Shown here in pieces: positions 60,881 to 63,416 of a DNA stretch of 64,000 bases. This DNA is from Dermatemys mawii (lineage: Eukaryota > Chordata > Testudines > Dermatemydidae). How positions within the stretch are numbered: the stretch's first letter is position 1; every line of letters begins with the position of its first letter. Position numbers and translations under genes: made by a program. Below the pieces are notes generated by a model. It did not search any database and had not been told where the DNA came from. It saw only the letters and a program-made list of their open reading frames with translations. The DNA is taken from assembly GCA_007922305.1 (NCBI GenBank), contig ML677373.1, forward strand, positions 14,328,016 to 14,392,015, in the 5' to 3' direction.

Positions 60881-63416
60881 GCATACACCTTTGGAGGATC
60901 AAGGTGTGTGTATGTCCTGTAGTCTATGGGAATTTTTCCTAGAAAAAATGAACTGGTTATTTATGAAGTAGTTCAGACAATTTCATTTTAAAAATTTTGA
61001 GCTGCTAGATGACAAAAATGTTATTACAGTTAATAACCTATCTCTTCATCCTGATATATTAAAGTGAGGCCAGCTGTATTTTTTTTTTCAAATATTGTAA
61101 AGAGGAAAATAAGCCATCTCCCCAGGATGAGGCATTTGTATGAAGAGCTATTAAAATGATATATAAATCCTTTAGCAAAGGAGCACACAGCACTGTGGAA
61201 CACAATGACTTCTGAGAACGGGTAGGTAAAGCTGCCACATAAAGGTGCTACTCAGATCCAATTTGCAGCTATGGGAAAAATTAGCCTGTATCTGACTCCA
61301 AACAGTATAGGCAAAACATCCCTTGAGGAGCCTGAACTCTCACTTATAATAAGTGGAAATAATTTCAGATGCTTCACTCTAGAGGTACTATCATCCATTT
61401 CACTTTAATAAAAATCATAGTACCAACAAGAATTTTCAAGTCATTCTATATCATATAAATGTATTCAATACCAGTCAATTATTTGAGATTTGGGGACACT
61501 TAGCATTTTTATGATTAGGGATTGGACCCTTATTTATTTAGCCCCAACAATGCCCTCAACCACATAACAATCCTTGCTCTGAAGATCTTATGTAAAATTT
61601 CCCCCTTTCCTTTCTTTAGTCTCCAGTGGGTTTTGACCATTGGAGCGTGAGTGCTAAAAGCATGTGCCTTGCCAGTTTGAGCTAGAGCAGTGGCTGGCAG
61701 TAGTAACCAATTGCATCCTTACGCAAACCAGTCCCTAGATAGGGCCAAAGATATGCACTGTGTTAGTGTTGTTGAGATTTGCATGCTAAAAAAGATGACT
61801 GTATAGAGGACAAGGGAATGCAGAGGTAGGATAATTAAGCCAAGATACATCAAATGCATATGGGTATGCTGGGGTGGTAGCACCACTGGACTCAAGCTAC
61901 TCATGTGAGTATGGGCCAGCTGGAGCAGGACTTAGTGCGTGAGGTGGGGGTGTTTATATTTCATTAACAATATTCCAAACTCCCTTCTTTTAGGGCTTCA
62001 CTTTGTGGCCCAGCAAAGTACTTGGGCACAAAGTTAACTTTAAGCATATGTGGAATCCCATTGATTTCAGCAGGACGATTTGTGTGCTTAAAGTTAAGTC
62101 CCAATCCAGTACCTAATGAAGTCCATGGAAGACCTCCCATTGACTTCAGTGGGGTTTGAATTAACCCCTTCCTCATTTGCAGAAGTAAAAATAAGGCCAA
62201 ACCTTAGAAAAAGTATTGATGAGTTTTTTGGTTTGGGTTATCAAATCCTATACACTTTAGGGATACAACCTGTGAGTTGATATTCTTAAAGCATTAAAGT
62301 CCAAATTCTGCTCTAACGTGTTCTGGTGTAAACCCAGAGTACCTCCAATGAAGTCATAATGTTACTATAATATGTATGCTATGTTAGAATGTAGAGGTCA
62401 CTGGATTTTCTTTGCATTTGTGTTAGTGTTTTTTCAAAGCAGAGTTTGGTCCCAGGCATGACAACCTGCCTTGTTAACTTTGTACCTTCCTGGTACTAAC
62501 CTTTGTTTGGTGTGTCTCTCTTAACTGACAACTATCCTCCTCCCCATTCCTTGGCATTCTGTTACAGGTGGCAATAAGGAATGACTCCTTGGACACGTCT
62601 TGCTCTGAAAGCAAAGAGAATTTGCACACTGAGGTGAATGAACTCTCTGATACAAATATGCCAGCTGTATCCACCGAGAACCCATCAGCAGCAAGTGAAT
62701 CAGCCTGCTGGGGCCGATCAAGTGTTCGCACTCAGCAATCCCACAGTCGGTTCAATATATCCAAGCACACACCAGCTTTGTGTGCATGTACAGGCTCATA
62801 TCAAGAGACACTTACAGACTCAATGGACCAAGAAGTATCTGAAATAAACAGCTCTTTGGAGCCTTTCACTTCAGGAACTTGTACAGCCTTGAGTGCCTGT
62901 TCAGTGGTTCCACCTCTAACTCCTAAGAGGAACATAGGCAATAGCAGCAATGTTACTTTGAAGGACCTGAAGAAATACTACAGTGTAGATACCCAGGGTC
63001 TTCTCAGAAAACCATCATCTTGGTTAGATGATCAAAGGAGACATTCCATAGAAATTTGTTCCATGCAAAACAGCCCTCAGCACCATTCCACATCTAGCTC
63101 GTCTGGCTTCATAAGCCAGGTCTTAAGTGAAATGGAAGGCTTGCAAGGAGCCCGGCAGAAGAAAAAACTGAGCCCTCCGTGTATATCTATAGATCCACCA
63201 GATGGACAAAGGTTGTTACCTAGAGGATCTCATAGTATTTCAACTCCCAGTGCAGACATTTGCTTGCGAAGGCGTGCTCCATCTTGTGATTCCAAGGACT
63301 CAATGGATATAGGAGATTCGCTGCTTCCAGACAGTATGTCAACATCTCCTACCCCAAAGACAGACTTGTTGACACTTCCTAGTTTTTCCTTTGATCAAAC
63401 AGAAATGGATCCCTGA
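2039..63416 (+). CDS. CACNA1G: CACNA1G 3' half: T-type calcium channel Cav3.1, repeat III S1 to stop (20 exons, spliced)
   Basis: Pore-forming alpha-1 subunit of a low-voltage-activated (T-type) calcium channel of the plasma membrane, used in neuronal and pacemaker excitability. The spliced exons give about 1160 residues: repeat III (residues 1-290), III-IV linker (290-335), repeat IV (335-590) and cytoplasmic C-terminus (590-1160). Pore loops read SKDGW and STGDNW, supplying the two aspartates of the T-type EEDD filter. Exon phases chain without a frameshift. The G paralogue is chosen over CACNA1H/I from recalled C-terminal matches to human: [31 protein letters not shown], [28 protein letters not shown]. 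The human protein is about 2377 residues, so the N-terminal half lies upstream of the window. The family and paralogue assignment is strong; cDNA support was not available. Confidence 0.96.
2221..2245. repeat. (TC)n microsatellite
   Basis: An uninterrupted TC dinucleotide run of about 25 bases, starting 58 bases after the E1 donor. Confidence 0.95.
5640..5687. repeat. Alternating GT/GC/CA tract
   Basis: Forty-eight bases of strictly alternating purine and pyrimidine: a TG-rich left part, a GC-rich centre, then a CA run. Likely polymorphic in length and able to adopt a left-handed helix in principle. Confidence 0.9.
5885..7620 (+). repeat. MIR-type SINE, split by later insertions
   Basis: The left part (5885-5990) reads like a MIR head (TTTAGTGGTTAGA, then CTTGGGCAAGTGACTTAAAC). 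The right part (about 7488-7620) resumes with TTTCTCTGTGCCTCAG and ends near TTTTGAGATT. The two match consecutive parts of the MIR consensus as I recall it, so the intervening 1.5 kb is inserted. Confidence 0.7.
6040..7461 (+). mobile_element. CR1 LINE, 5'-truncated
   Basis: Carries broken reverse-transcriptase reading frames. The finger/palm region includes [25 protein letters not shown] and [16 protein letters not shown]; then [28 protein letters not shown] and a C-terminal part with [10 protein letters not shown]. At least two frame changes and stops break it. The 3' end closes with the usual CR1 tail (CAGTTCTATGATTCTG). The left boundary is approximate. It is a dead copy of a common sauropsid retrotransposon. 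Confidence 0.93.
8081..8149 (+). CDS. CACNA1G: CACNA1G exon E2: repeat III S2
   Basis: A 69-base, phase 0-0 exon encoding 23 residues of the S2 helix ([13 protein letters not shown] then [10 protein letters not shown]). It is preceded by a run of about 17 T then ATAG, and followed by GTAAATG. It joins E1 exactly as in the human protein (PHSA to ERIF). Confidence 0.95.
8435..8535. repeat. TTAAGC-type palindromic relic
   Basis: CACTTAAGCGCATGCTTTAC, AGTCCCATTGACTTCCATGA and CTTAAATGCTTTTGCTGAA match the family described at 27690. Confidence 0.6.
8535..8770 (+). repeat. MIR-type SINE
   Basis: Contains the successive MIR-like words CTCGTGGTTAATGTACTGG, CAGTTTTCCCATCTGTAAAA and GTTGAGATCTACTAATGAAA, and ends in a GGTGGTGGTTGTTATTTTAT tail. 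Confidence 0.8.
9285..9469 (+). CDS. CACNA1G: CACNA1G exon E3: repeat III S3 and S4 voltage sensor
   Basis: Encodes the end of S2, S3 ([20 protein letters not shown]) and the S4 sensor, with arginines at three-residue spacing ([14 protein letters not shown]). The acceptor is GGGCAG and the donor is GTAAGC. The last two bases are the start of an AGG arginine completed by E4, which anchors the frame across the 10.4-kb intron. Confidence 0.95.
10405..10497 (+). repeat. SINE-like tail with (AAT)n end
   Basis: Reads GCAGGGCCTAGCACAATATG, then a degenerate stretch and an (AAT)n tract. It resembles the 3' end of a MIR/CORE-type SINE common in sauropsids; the family is not certain. Confidence 0.5.
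11034..12370 (-). mobile_element. Penelope-like retroelement copy 1, truncated
   Basis: A 1.34-kb element on the minus strand, flanked by an exact 12-bp duplication ATTTAAAGCAAA (11022-11033 and 12371-12382). It carries the C-terminal part of a Penelope-type ORF with a GIY-YIG endonuclease region. It ends on the minus strand in TTAGTCTTTAAGGTGCCAC, the tail motif shared with the other two copies here. The beginning of the reverse transcriptase is missing. Confidence 0.85.
11316..12348 (-). pseudogene. Penelope ORF remnant with GIY-YIG endonuclease domain
   Basis: Read on the minus strand, the frame begins inside the element (upstream of 12248, where the first methionine falls) with [20 protein letters not shown] and runs about 345 codons to TAG at 11316-11318. 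It is broken by one in-frame TGA at 11547-11549. The region before the stop has [10 protein letters not shown] and [10 protein letters not shown], the two halves of a GIY-YIG nuclease motif; [14 protein letters not shown] follows the stop. CNKPRCQLC upstream is the cysteine pattern often found in this family. The reverse transcriptase palm is absent, so the copy cannot move. The TGA is consistent with CpG decay of a CGA codon. Confidence 0.85.
12379..12560. repeat. hAT-like MITE fragment
   Basis: Begins AAAGGTTTTCAACCTGGGG and ends with GATTGAGAACACCC, a degenerate inverted pair resembling hAT termini of the TTCTCAACC type. It lies directly beside the right duplication of the Penelope copy. 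No clean target duplication seen. Confidence 0.4.
13960..14140 (+). repeat. LTR-like fragment related to 41688-42352
   Basis: Shares with the end of that element an ordered series of words: a CATG...CTCATCCCCAG-like stretch, GACCAGAAGGAGG and a CCAGTGCTGAGT-like end. It has only the terminal part, so it is a truncated relative. Confidence 0.5.
14278..15044. mobile_element. hAT-type non-autonomous DNA transposon
   Basis: A 767-bp element with inverted ends CAGGGGTGGGCAAAC and (G)TTTTCCCACCCCTG, flanked by 8-bp near-identical duplications CCCTAGTG (14270-14277) and CCCTAGAG (15045-15052). The left interior is a C-rich, roughly periodic CCCCTGACTGCCCC array (14380-14815). A 13-bp perfect hairpin follows at 14831-14860. 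No transposase frame remains. Confidence 0.8.
16440..17190. other. GC-richer block of unknown origin
   Basis: Richer in GC and CpG than its surroundings (for example CCGCCCGACCGGATCTCGGG near 16600). It contains short open frames without recognisable domains and resembles no element I can name. The word GGTACCTTTTATTAAG near 16505 could be an inverted LTR polyadenylation region, but ends and duplication were not found. Confidence 0.3.
17755..17985 (+). repeat. MIR-type SINE
   Basis: Near full-length by words: GGAGACCTGGGTTCAATTTC, CCCATCTGTAAAATGGGGAT and GTGAAGTGCTTAGATACTAC. Orientation +. Confidence 0.85.
18906..19278 (-). repeat. Mariner/Tigger-like DNA transposon fragment
   Basis: The right end reads GTAACTCTGAGGTTCTACTG followed by TA, the terminus of a TA-inserting DNA transposon common in turtle-like genomes as I recall. 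The left part has AACCGGTCAACTGG and ACCAATCAAGCAGCAGCAGA, also from that element. The other terminus is missing. Confidence 0.45.
19904..20030 (+). CDS. CACNA1G: CACNA1G exon E4: repeat III S4-S5 linker and S5
   Basis: Starts with G completing the split arginine, then [18 protein letters not shown] (S4-S5 linker) and the S5 helix ([20 protein letters not shown]). The acceptor is CCCCCTCAG and the donor GTGGGT; it ends in phase 0. The sequence is close to identical to the human protein as I recall it. Confidence 0.95.
20475..20755. repeat. MITE-like element with GTCTACAC-type inverted ends
   Basis: Ends AGGGCACATCTACACC and AATGTAAACGTACCC are imperfect inverted copies of a GGGTAYGTCTACAC terminus. 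The interior has degenerate inverted symmetry. Related copies lie at 25397-25632, 36010-36225, 58885-59195 and 60405-60550. Confidence 0.6.
22110..22240 (-). repeat. MIR-type SINE, minus strand
   Basis: Reads GATTTGCTTAATGTCACACA, then GAACTCAGGTGTCCTGGGCC and CTCCTGCCCACTGCATT, the reverse complement of a MIR head and body. Confidence 0.6.
23899..24024 (+). CDS. CACNA1G: CACNA1G exon E5: repeat III extracellular turret
   Basis: A phase 0-0 exon of 126 bases (42 residues) encoding the extracellular S5-pore loop: [16 protein letters not shown], then [12 protein letters not shown] and the run up to NFDNLGQ. Two N-glycosylation sequons are visible (N-I-T and N-K-S), and two cysteines likely form a turret disulfide. 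The acceptor is TTTTACAG and the donor GTATTA. Confidence 0.95.
24025..24695 (+). other. CACNA1G: Intron 5 (0.67 kb)
   Basis: No feature recognised. Confidence 0.7.
24696..24785 (+). CDS. CACNA1G: CACNA1G exon E6: repeat III pore loop
   Basis: A 90-base phase 0-0 exon of 30 residues with the pore helix and filter ([20 protein letters not shown]). The aspartate in SKDGW is the repeat III selectivity residue of T-type channels; high-voltage-activated channels have glutamate here. The acceptor is TTTCTAG and the donor GTATGT. Confidence 0.96.
25050..25175 (+). repeat. MIR-type SINE, 3' part
   Basis: Begins TAGCTGTAAAATGGGGAACA and continues through TTGTGAGTCTGAAGAGTCTT to a TACTACTATTG tail. 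Confidence 0.6.
25397..25632. repeat. MITE-like element with GTCTACAC-type inverted ends
   Basis: Starts near GGGGTATGTCTTCTCTGCAC and ends AATCTGTCTACCCTC. The interior has GGCTCGAGCTAGTGCGCTAA and AAAATAGC, typical words of this family. Confidence 0.65.
25689..25902 (+). CDS. CACNA1G: CACNA1G exon E7: repeat III S6 and start of III-IV linker, with two alternative donors
   Basis: Encodes S6 ([20 protein letters not shown] then [11 protein letters not shown]) and a highly charged linker ([20 protein letters not shown]). Two in-phase donors are visible. The strong GTAAGG at 25882 ends the exon at 25881, and the weaker GTCGGT at 25903 ends it at 25902. The longer form adds seven residues, SKEKQMA. 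Both ends are phase 1, so either joins the next exons in frame. This matches the known mammalian Cav3.1 a/b linker variants as I recall them. It probably corresponds to human exon 25. Confidence 0.95.
25882..25887 (+). promoter_or_regulatory. CACNA1G: Proximal alternative 5' splice site of E7 (GTAAGG)
   Basis: A near-consensus donor inside the coding exon. Its use removes SKEKQMA and makes an asparagine codon with E8, giving the RRNLMLDD junction known from the mammalian b-type transcripts. The distal donor is GTCGGT at 25903. Confidence 0.85.
26905..27540 (+). mobile_element. Penelope-like retroelement copy 2 with inverted terminal copies
   Basis: A 636-bp element bounded by an exact 13-bp duplication GTCTCTGATCAGG (26892-26904 and 27541-27553). 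The left end (26905-27025) and the right end (27455-27540) are inverted copies of one another: GGCACCTTAGAGACTAACAA on the left and its complement on the right, with a GCATAAGCTTTC / GAAAGCTTATGC pair. Between them are two scraps of the same ORF type as copy 1 ([20 protein letters not shown] and [20 protein letters not shown]), joined by a large deletion that removes the GIY-YIG motif. Confidence 0.85.
27690..27840. repeat. TTAAGCACATGCTTAA-type palindromic relic
   Basis: Words TTAAGCATGTGCTT, TTTAAGCATGTGCTTAAATC and CCCATTGATTTCTATGG occur around a centre of symmetry. The same family recurs at 8435-8535, 37690-37740, 48130-48250, 59408-59555 and 62020-62170. Confidence 0.6.
29360..29410 (+). 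CDS. CACNA1G: CACNA1G exon E8: III-IV linker cassette
   Basis: A 51-base exon, phase 1 at both ends, encoding (D/N)[16 protein letters not shown]. The acceptor is TTCTTTTAG and the donor GTACTG. Its symmetric phase means it can be skipped without a frameshift, matching the mammalian exon 26 cassette. The first residue is D after the long E7 donor and N after the short one. It is one codon shorter than my recollection of the human exon (54 bases). It sits isolated, 3.5 kb from E7 and 6.2 kb from E9. Confidence 0.92.
29411..35644 (+). other. CACNA1G: Intron 8 (6.2 kb), after the cassette exon
   Basis: AT-rich. Contains a short palindrome relic (30920-30975), a T-rich GTTTT run (31290-31330) and a hAT-like MITE (32653-32815). 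From 32830 to 35640 I see no recognisable element. A 167-codon open frame on the minus strand near 29747-30250 has no known domain. Confidence 0.65.
32653..32815. mobile_element. hAT-like MITE (CAGYGGTGTCCAATA ends)
   Basis: A 163-bp element with near-perfect 15-bp inverted ends: CAGCGGTGTCCAATA and TATTGGACACCACTG. The interior repeats TAGCCACA several times in both orientations. No matching 8-bp duplication was found at the flanks, so the class is inferred from the ends. Confidence 0.65.
35645..35796 (+). CDS. CACNA1G: CACNA1G exon E9: end of III-IV linker and repeat IV S1
   Basis: Encodes [20 protein letters not shown] and the repeat IV S1 helix ([18 protein letters not shown]), ending HYQQPK. 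The acceptor is CATTTCAG, the donor GTACTG, and the end is in phase 0. The first two bases complete the glutamate codon whether or not the cassette exon E8 is included. Confidence 0.95.
36010..36225. repeat. MITE-like element, GTCTACAC family relic
   Basis: Left GGCAGGTCTCTACGACCATC with CATGTAGACGTAGACC; the interior halves (CTCAAGTAACAAACAGCAGG and CCTGCTATTGTTACTTGAGC) are inverted copies of each other, giving a clear palindrome. Confidence 0.55.
36424..36788. mobile_element. Solo LTR of an LTR retroelement
   Basis: A 365-bp element beginning TGTAACAGGG and ending TGCTACA, flanked by an exact 4-bp repeat GGGT (36420-36423 and 36789-36792). No internal gag/pol sequence is present beside it, so recombination to a solo LTR is the simple explanation. 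Gypsy versus retroviral origin cannot be told by eye. Confidence 0.6.
39578..39687 (+). CDS. CACNA1G: CACNA1G exon E10: repeat IV S2
   Basis: Encodes [20 protein letters not shown] then [16 protein letters not shown]: the S2 helix and S2-S3 loop. The acceptor is GTTCCAG and the donor GTAACA. It ends with AG of a split arginine codon completed by E11. Confidence 0.95.
39688..40646 (+). other. CACNA1G: Intron 10 (0.96 kb)
   Basis: Only a short TGACTTCAGTGGGAG-type relic near 40360-40425 is recognisable. Confidence 0.65.
40647..40780 (+). CDS. CACNA1G: CACNA1G exon E11: repeat IV S3 and first half of S4
   Basis: Encodes [20 protein letters not shown] (S3) and the first S4 charges ([14 protein letters not shown]). 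The acceptor is TCTTCAG and the donor GTAAGA. The last base G starts a valine codon completed by E12, so the intron interrupts the voltage sensor. The segment [11 protein letters not shown] carries a possible N-A-S sequon in the S3-S4 loop. Confidence 0.95.
41335..41500. repeat. GCACCTA-type relic ending in a TTA/TAA palindrome
   Basis: Begins TTTTCAGAAGAGCCGAGCGC, continues TTTGGAAATCAGGCTCC and a MIR-like GTAAAGTGCTTTGAGGGCTT, then a perfect 28-bp palindrome of TTA/TAA trinucleotides at 41467-41494. Confidence 0.55.
41688..42352 (+). mobile_element. LTR-like element, 665 bp
   Basis: Begins TGTAATGGGGTGGCTGCCCC, contains a TATA-like GATAAAAGGGCTGG at about 41800-41813 and ends ATCGCTACA. 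The TG...CA ends and promoter-like box suggest an LTR. A flanking duplication is not evident (TATG against GTAC). A truncated relative lies at 13960-14140. The long open frames on both strands inside it have no domain. Confidence 0.5.
42969..43039 (+). CDS. CACNA1G: CACNA1G exon E12: repeat IV S4 end and S4-S5 linker
   Basis: A 71-base exon encoding (V)[17 protein letters not shown] and MQALPQ, the last S4 lysines and the S4-S5 linker. The acceptor is TTTCTGCAG and the donor GTAATT; it ends in phase 0. Confidence 0.95.
43300..43378 (+). CDS. CACNA1G: CACNA1G exon E13: repeat IV S5
   Basis: Encodes the S5 helix ([20 protein letters not shown] then ELFGDL). The acceptor is TTTCCAG after a pyrimidine-rich tract and the donor GTAAGT. 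The end is phase 1; the split glutamate is completed by E14 after an intron of only 110 bases. Confidence 0.95.
43379..43488 (+). other. CACNA1G: Intron 13 (110 bases)
   Basis: A very short intron with normal GTAAGT and CACAG ends between S5 and the repeat IV pore exon. The neighbouring intron 12 (43040-43299) is also short at 260 bases; no repeat is seen in either. Confidence 0.85.
43489..43610 (+). CDS. CACNA1G: CACNA1G exon E14: repeat IV turret and pore loop
   Basis: Encodes [18 protein letters not shown] and the pore ([20 protein letters not shown]), ending MK. The aspartate in STGDNW is the repeat IV selectivity residue, the second D of the EEDD filter. The acceptor is TCACACAG and the donor GTAAGA; it ends in phase 0. 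Confidence 0.96.
43611..44395 (+). other. CACNA1G: Intron 14 (0.79 kb)
   Basis: No feature recognised. Several short open frames here are chance. Confidence 0.65.
44396..44740 (+). CDS. CACNA1G: CACNA1G exon E15: repeat IV S6 and proximal C-terminus
   Basis: A 345-base exon with the S6 helix ([20 protein letters not shown] then LMKHLEES), an acidic, probably helical stretch ([19 protein letters not shown]) and a variable proline-rich region ending LSLFYPM. The acceptor is TATCACCAG and the donor GTGAGA; the end is phase 0. The first part is nearly invariant, while the last about 40 residues diverge from the human sequence I recall. Confidence 0.93.
44741..47448 (+). other. CACNA1G: Intron 15 (2.7 kb)
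   Basis: Contains a CCCATTGAAGTCAGTGG-type relic (45205-45285) and a GCACCTA-type palindromic element (46755-47000). A pyrimidine-rich tract of about 200 bases (47250-47448) leads into the E16 acceptor. Confidence 0.65.
46755..47000. repeat. GCACCTA/TTTTGAAAATC palindromic element
   Basis: Starts GGCCAACATTTTTAAAGGTG and ends ATGTTTGAAAATCTTGCC. TTAGGAACCTAAATCCCATA in the left half is mirrored by GGATTTAGGTACCTAACCCT on the right, giving a long imperfect hairpin. Related relics are at 25235-25370, 37030-37095 and 49690-49870. Confidence 0.6.
47449..47589 (+). CDS. CACNA1G: CACNA1G exon E16: C-terminal symmetric exon
   Basis: A 141-base phase 0-0 exon encoding [20 protein letters not shown] then KLMDNLSG and a variable serine/tyrosine tail ending NSEKQ. 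It matches human [20 protein letters not shown]. The acceptor is CTCCCAG after a long pyrimidine tract; the donor GTTAAT departs from the consensus at +3. Symmetric phase plus a weak donor fits a cassette exon (human exon 34 type). Confidence 0.9.
48130..48250. repeat. TTAAGC-type palindromic relic
   Basis: Contains ATGTGCTTAAAGTTAA, GGACTTAAGCATTTGTGTAA and TTTCCTGAACTGGGGC. Confidence 0.55.
49690..49870. repeat. GCACCTA-type palindromic relic
   Basis: Contains GCAGATTTTCAAACATATTT, TAGGTGTCTAAAGATGCACA and TTTTCAAAAGCACCTAAGTG, repeating the family words in tandem. Confidence 0.55.
49875..49985 (+). repeat. MIR-type SINE fragment
   Basis: Reads TGCCTCAGTATACCCATCTG, TGAGATCCTATAATGAAAGG and CTCCCTAGATAGGGGTCATT, fitting a diverged MIR 3' half. 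Confidence 0.45.
50240..50362 (+). repeat. MIR-type SINE 3' end with (ATT)n
   Basis: Contains GAAGCACTTTGAAATCTGCT and GATGAAAAGCATTATATAAG, then GAGCCAGGT and seven ATT units. Confidence 0.75.
50627..50761 (+). CDS. CACNA1G: CACNA1G exon E17: C-terminal symmetric exon
   Basis: A 135-base phase 0-0 exon encoding [20 protein letters not shown] then [13 protein letters not shown] and LLLNALESN. The 45-residue length equals the human exon as I recall it. The acceptor is TTGTTTAG and the donor GTACAT. Being in phase at both ends, it can be included or skipped (human exon 35 type). Confidence 0.92.
51818..51937. mobile_element. hAT MITE, 120 bp, perfect 8-bp target duplication
   Basis: Inverted ends TAGGGTGGCCAGA and TCTGGTCACCCTA flank an interior containing two AATCGGGAC words. 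An exact 8-bp duplication TTTGAGGC borders it (51810-51817 and 51938-51945), which fits the hAT superfamily. No coding capacity. Confidence 0.88.
52690..52880 (+). repeat. Unnamed interspersed repeat
   Basis: Words AAGAGCATAGGAATTGTCCT, ACTGGATTGGACCCAAAATC and CATCTAGTATCTGTCTCTGT resemble a repeat frequent in sauropsid genomes (the CTGGGTCAGACCAAAGGTCC type). Heavily diverged. Confidence 0.45.
53471..53660 (+). CDS. CACNA1G: CACNA1G exon E18: C-terminal tail
   Basis: Encodes a serine/threonine-rich cytoplasmic segment containing [20 protein letters not shown] and ending ASHQKLQS plus a split glycine. The [16 protein letters not shown] block is the conserved G-type marker. The acceptor TTTCGTAG follows a CT-rich tract and the donor is GTACAA. 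It ends in phase 1. Confidence 0.93.
54060..54790. repeat. Composite repeat with a 50-bp tandem array
   Basis: Four imperfect units with 49-51 bp spacing start near 54114, 54165, 54215 and 54264, each with a GGCAGTATGGTCTAGTGGCC-like core; the last is partial. The following sequence up to a TTGGGTTAACCCATTCAGGC word looks like LTR or internal sequence of an unclassified element. Neither ends nor target duplication could be set. Confidence 0.5.
55240..55455 (+). repeat. MIR-type SINE
   Basis: Contains CTCAGCTCTGCCACTAATAC, GAGCAAGTCACTTTGCCTCT, CTGTGCCTCAG and TGTACTTTGAAATCCTGGGA in MIR order. Confidence 0.8.
56160..56275. repeat. CCCATTGACTTCAATGGG-type palindromic relic
   Basis: Contains TGGAGTGAAATCTTAGCCCA, TTAAAGTCTGTGGCAAAACT and CCTTTGACTTCAATGGGACT. 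Similar short relics are at 21840-21900, 30920-30975, 40360-40425, 42520-42585, 45205-45285 and 60345-60400. Confidence 0.5.
56872..56969 (+). mobile_element. Penelope-like retroelement copy 3, tail only
   Basis: Matches the tail of copies 1 and 2 in order: CTGCATCTGAAGAAGTG, CATGAAAGCCTATG, AAATAAATCTGTTAGTCTGT and AAGATGCCACCAAACTCC. The last part differs from both other copies, which suggests a separate subfamily. It is severely 5'-truncated. Confidence 0.7.
57830..57897. mobile_element. Second copy of the hAT MITE, shortened
   Basis: The right 40 bases (about 57857-57897, ATCGGGACTGTCCCTATAAA onward to TGGTCACCCTA) are identical to the copy at 51818-51937. The left end is reduced to ATGACCAGAC, so the element lost most of its left half. 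Confidence 0.75.
58090..58259 (+). CDS. CACNA1G: CACNA1G exon E19: C-terminal tail
   Basis: Encodes (G)[20 protein letters not shown] then [11 protein letters not shown] and [11 protein letters not shown]. It aligns with human [20 protein letters not shown]. The acceptor is TTCTCCAG and the donor GTAAGC; it ends in phase 0. The middle is poorly conserved and rich in basic and polar residues, consistent with a disordered tail. Confidence 0.92.
58885..59195. repeat. MITE-like element, GTCTACAC family
   Basis: Starts GTGCTACATCTACACTACAA and ends TCATAGTGTAGATGTGGCC, an inverted pair. The interior is weakly palindromic around AATGCCTCCGCTGCCGCTAC. Confidence 0.65.
59408..59555. repeat. TTAAGC-type palindromic relic
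   Basis: Starts GGCCCTGATTCAACTAAGTA, continues TTAAACATATGCTTAGCTTA and AACACTTAAGCATAAAT, and ends TTTTGCTGAATCACAGCC, the inverted counterpart of the start. Confidence 0.6.
60405..60550. repeat. MITE-like element, GTCTACAC family, short
   Basis: The left end is GAGTACATCTACGTTGCAGA. The interior has AACTCAGGTTAAAATAGCTG and a repeated AACTCAGGTTAGCAGC; the right end (AAACATTGCAG) is worn. Confidence 0.45.
60848..60880. repeat. (GT)n microsatellite
   Basis: About 33 bases of GT repeats with one GC interruption. Confidence 0.95.
62020..62170. repeat. TTAAGC-type palindromic relic
   Basis: Contains AAAGTTAACTTTAAGCATAT, TCCCATTGATTTCAGCAGGA, TTAAAGTTAAGTCCCAATCC and CCCATTGACTTCAGTGGGG. 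Confidence 0.55.
62568..63416 (+). CDS. CACNA1G: CACNA1G terminal coding exon E20
   Basis: The last exon encodes 282 residues and ends at TGA 63414-63416. It starts [20 protein letters not shown] after the acceptor TGTTACAG. Recognisable conserved blocks are [11 protein letters not shown] (a basic R-R-H-S phosphosite-like motif), [15 protein letters not shown] and [16 protein letters not shown], with a final EMDP (human LDP). The intervening sequence is low-complexity and serine-rich, typical of the disordered Cav3 tail. Confidence 0.95.
   Translation: MAIRNDSLDTSCSESKENLHTEVNELSDTNMPAVSTENPSAASESACWGRSSVRTQQSHSRFNISKHTPALCACTGSYQETLTDSMDQEVSEINSSLEPFTSGTCTALSACSVVPPLTPKRNIGNSSNVTLKDLKKYYSVDTQGLLRKPSSWLDDQRRHSIEICSMQNSPQHHSTSSSSGFISQVLSEMEGLQGARQKKKLSPPCISIDPPDGQRLLPRGSHSISTPSADICLRRRAPSCDSKDSMDIGDSLLPDSMSTSPTPKTDLLTLPSFSFDQTEMDP

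Larger units (their letters stand above)
58260..62567 (+). other. CACNA1G: Intron 19 (4.3 kb)
   Basis: AT-rich. Contains two GTCTACACT-type elements (58885-59195 and 60405-60550), a TTAAGC-type relic (59408-59555), a 22-base perfect palindrome (60661-60682), a (GT)n tract (60848-60880) and another palindromic relic (62020-62170). Confidence 0.65.
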
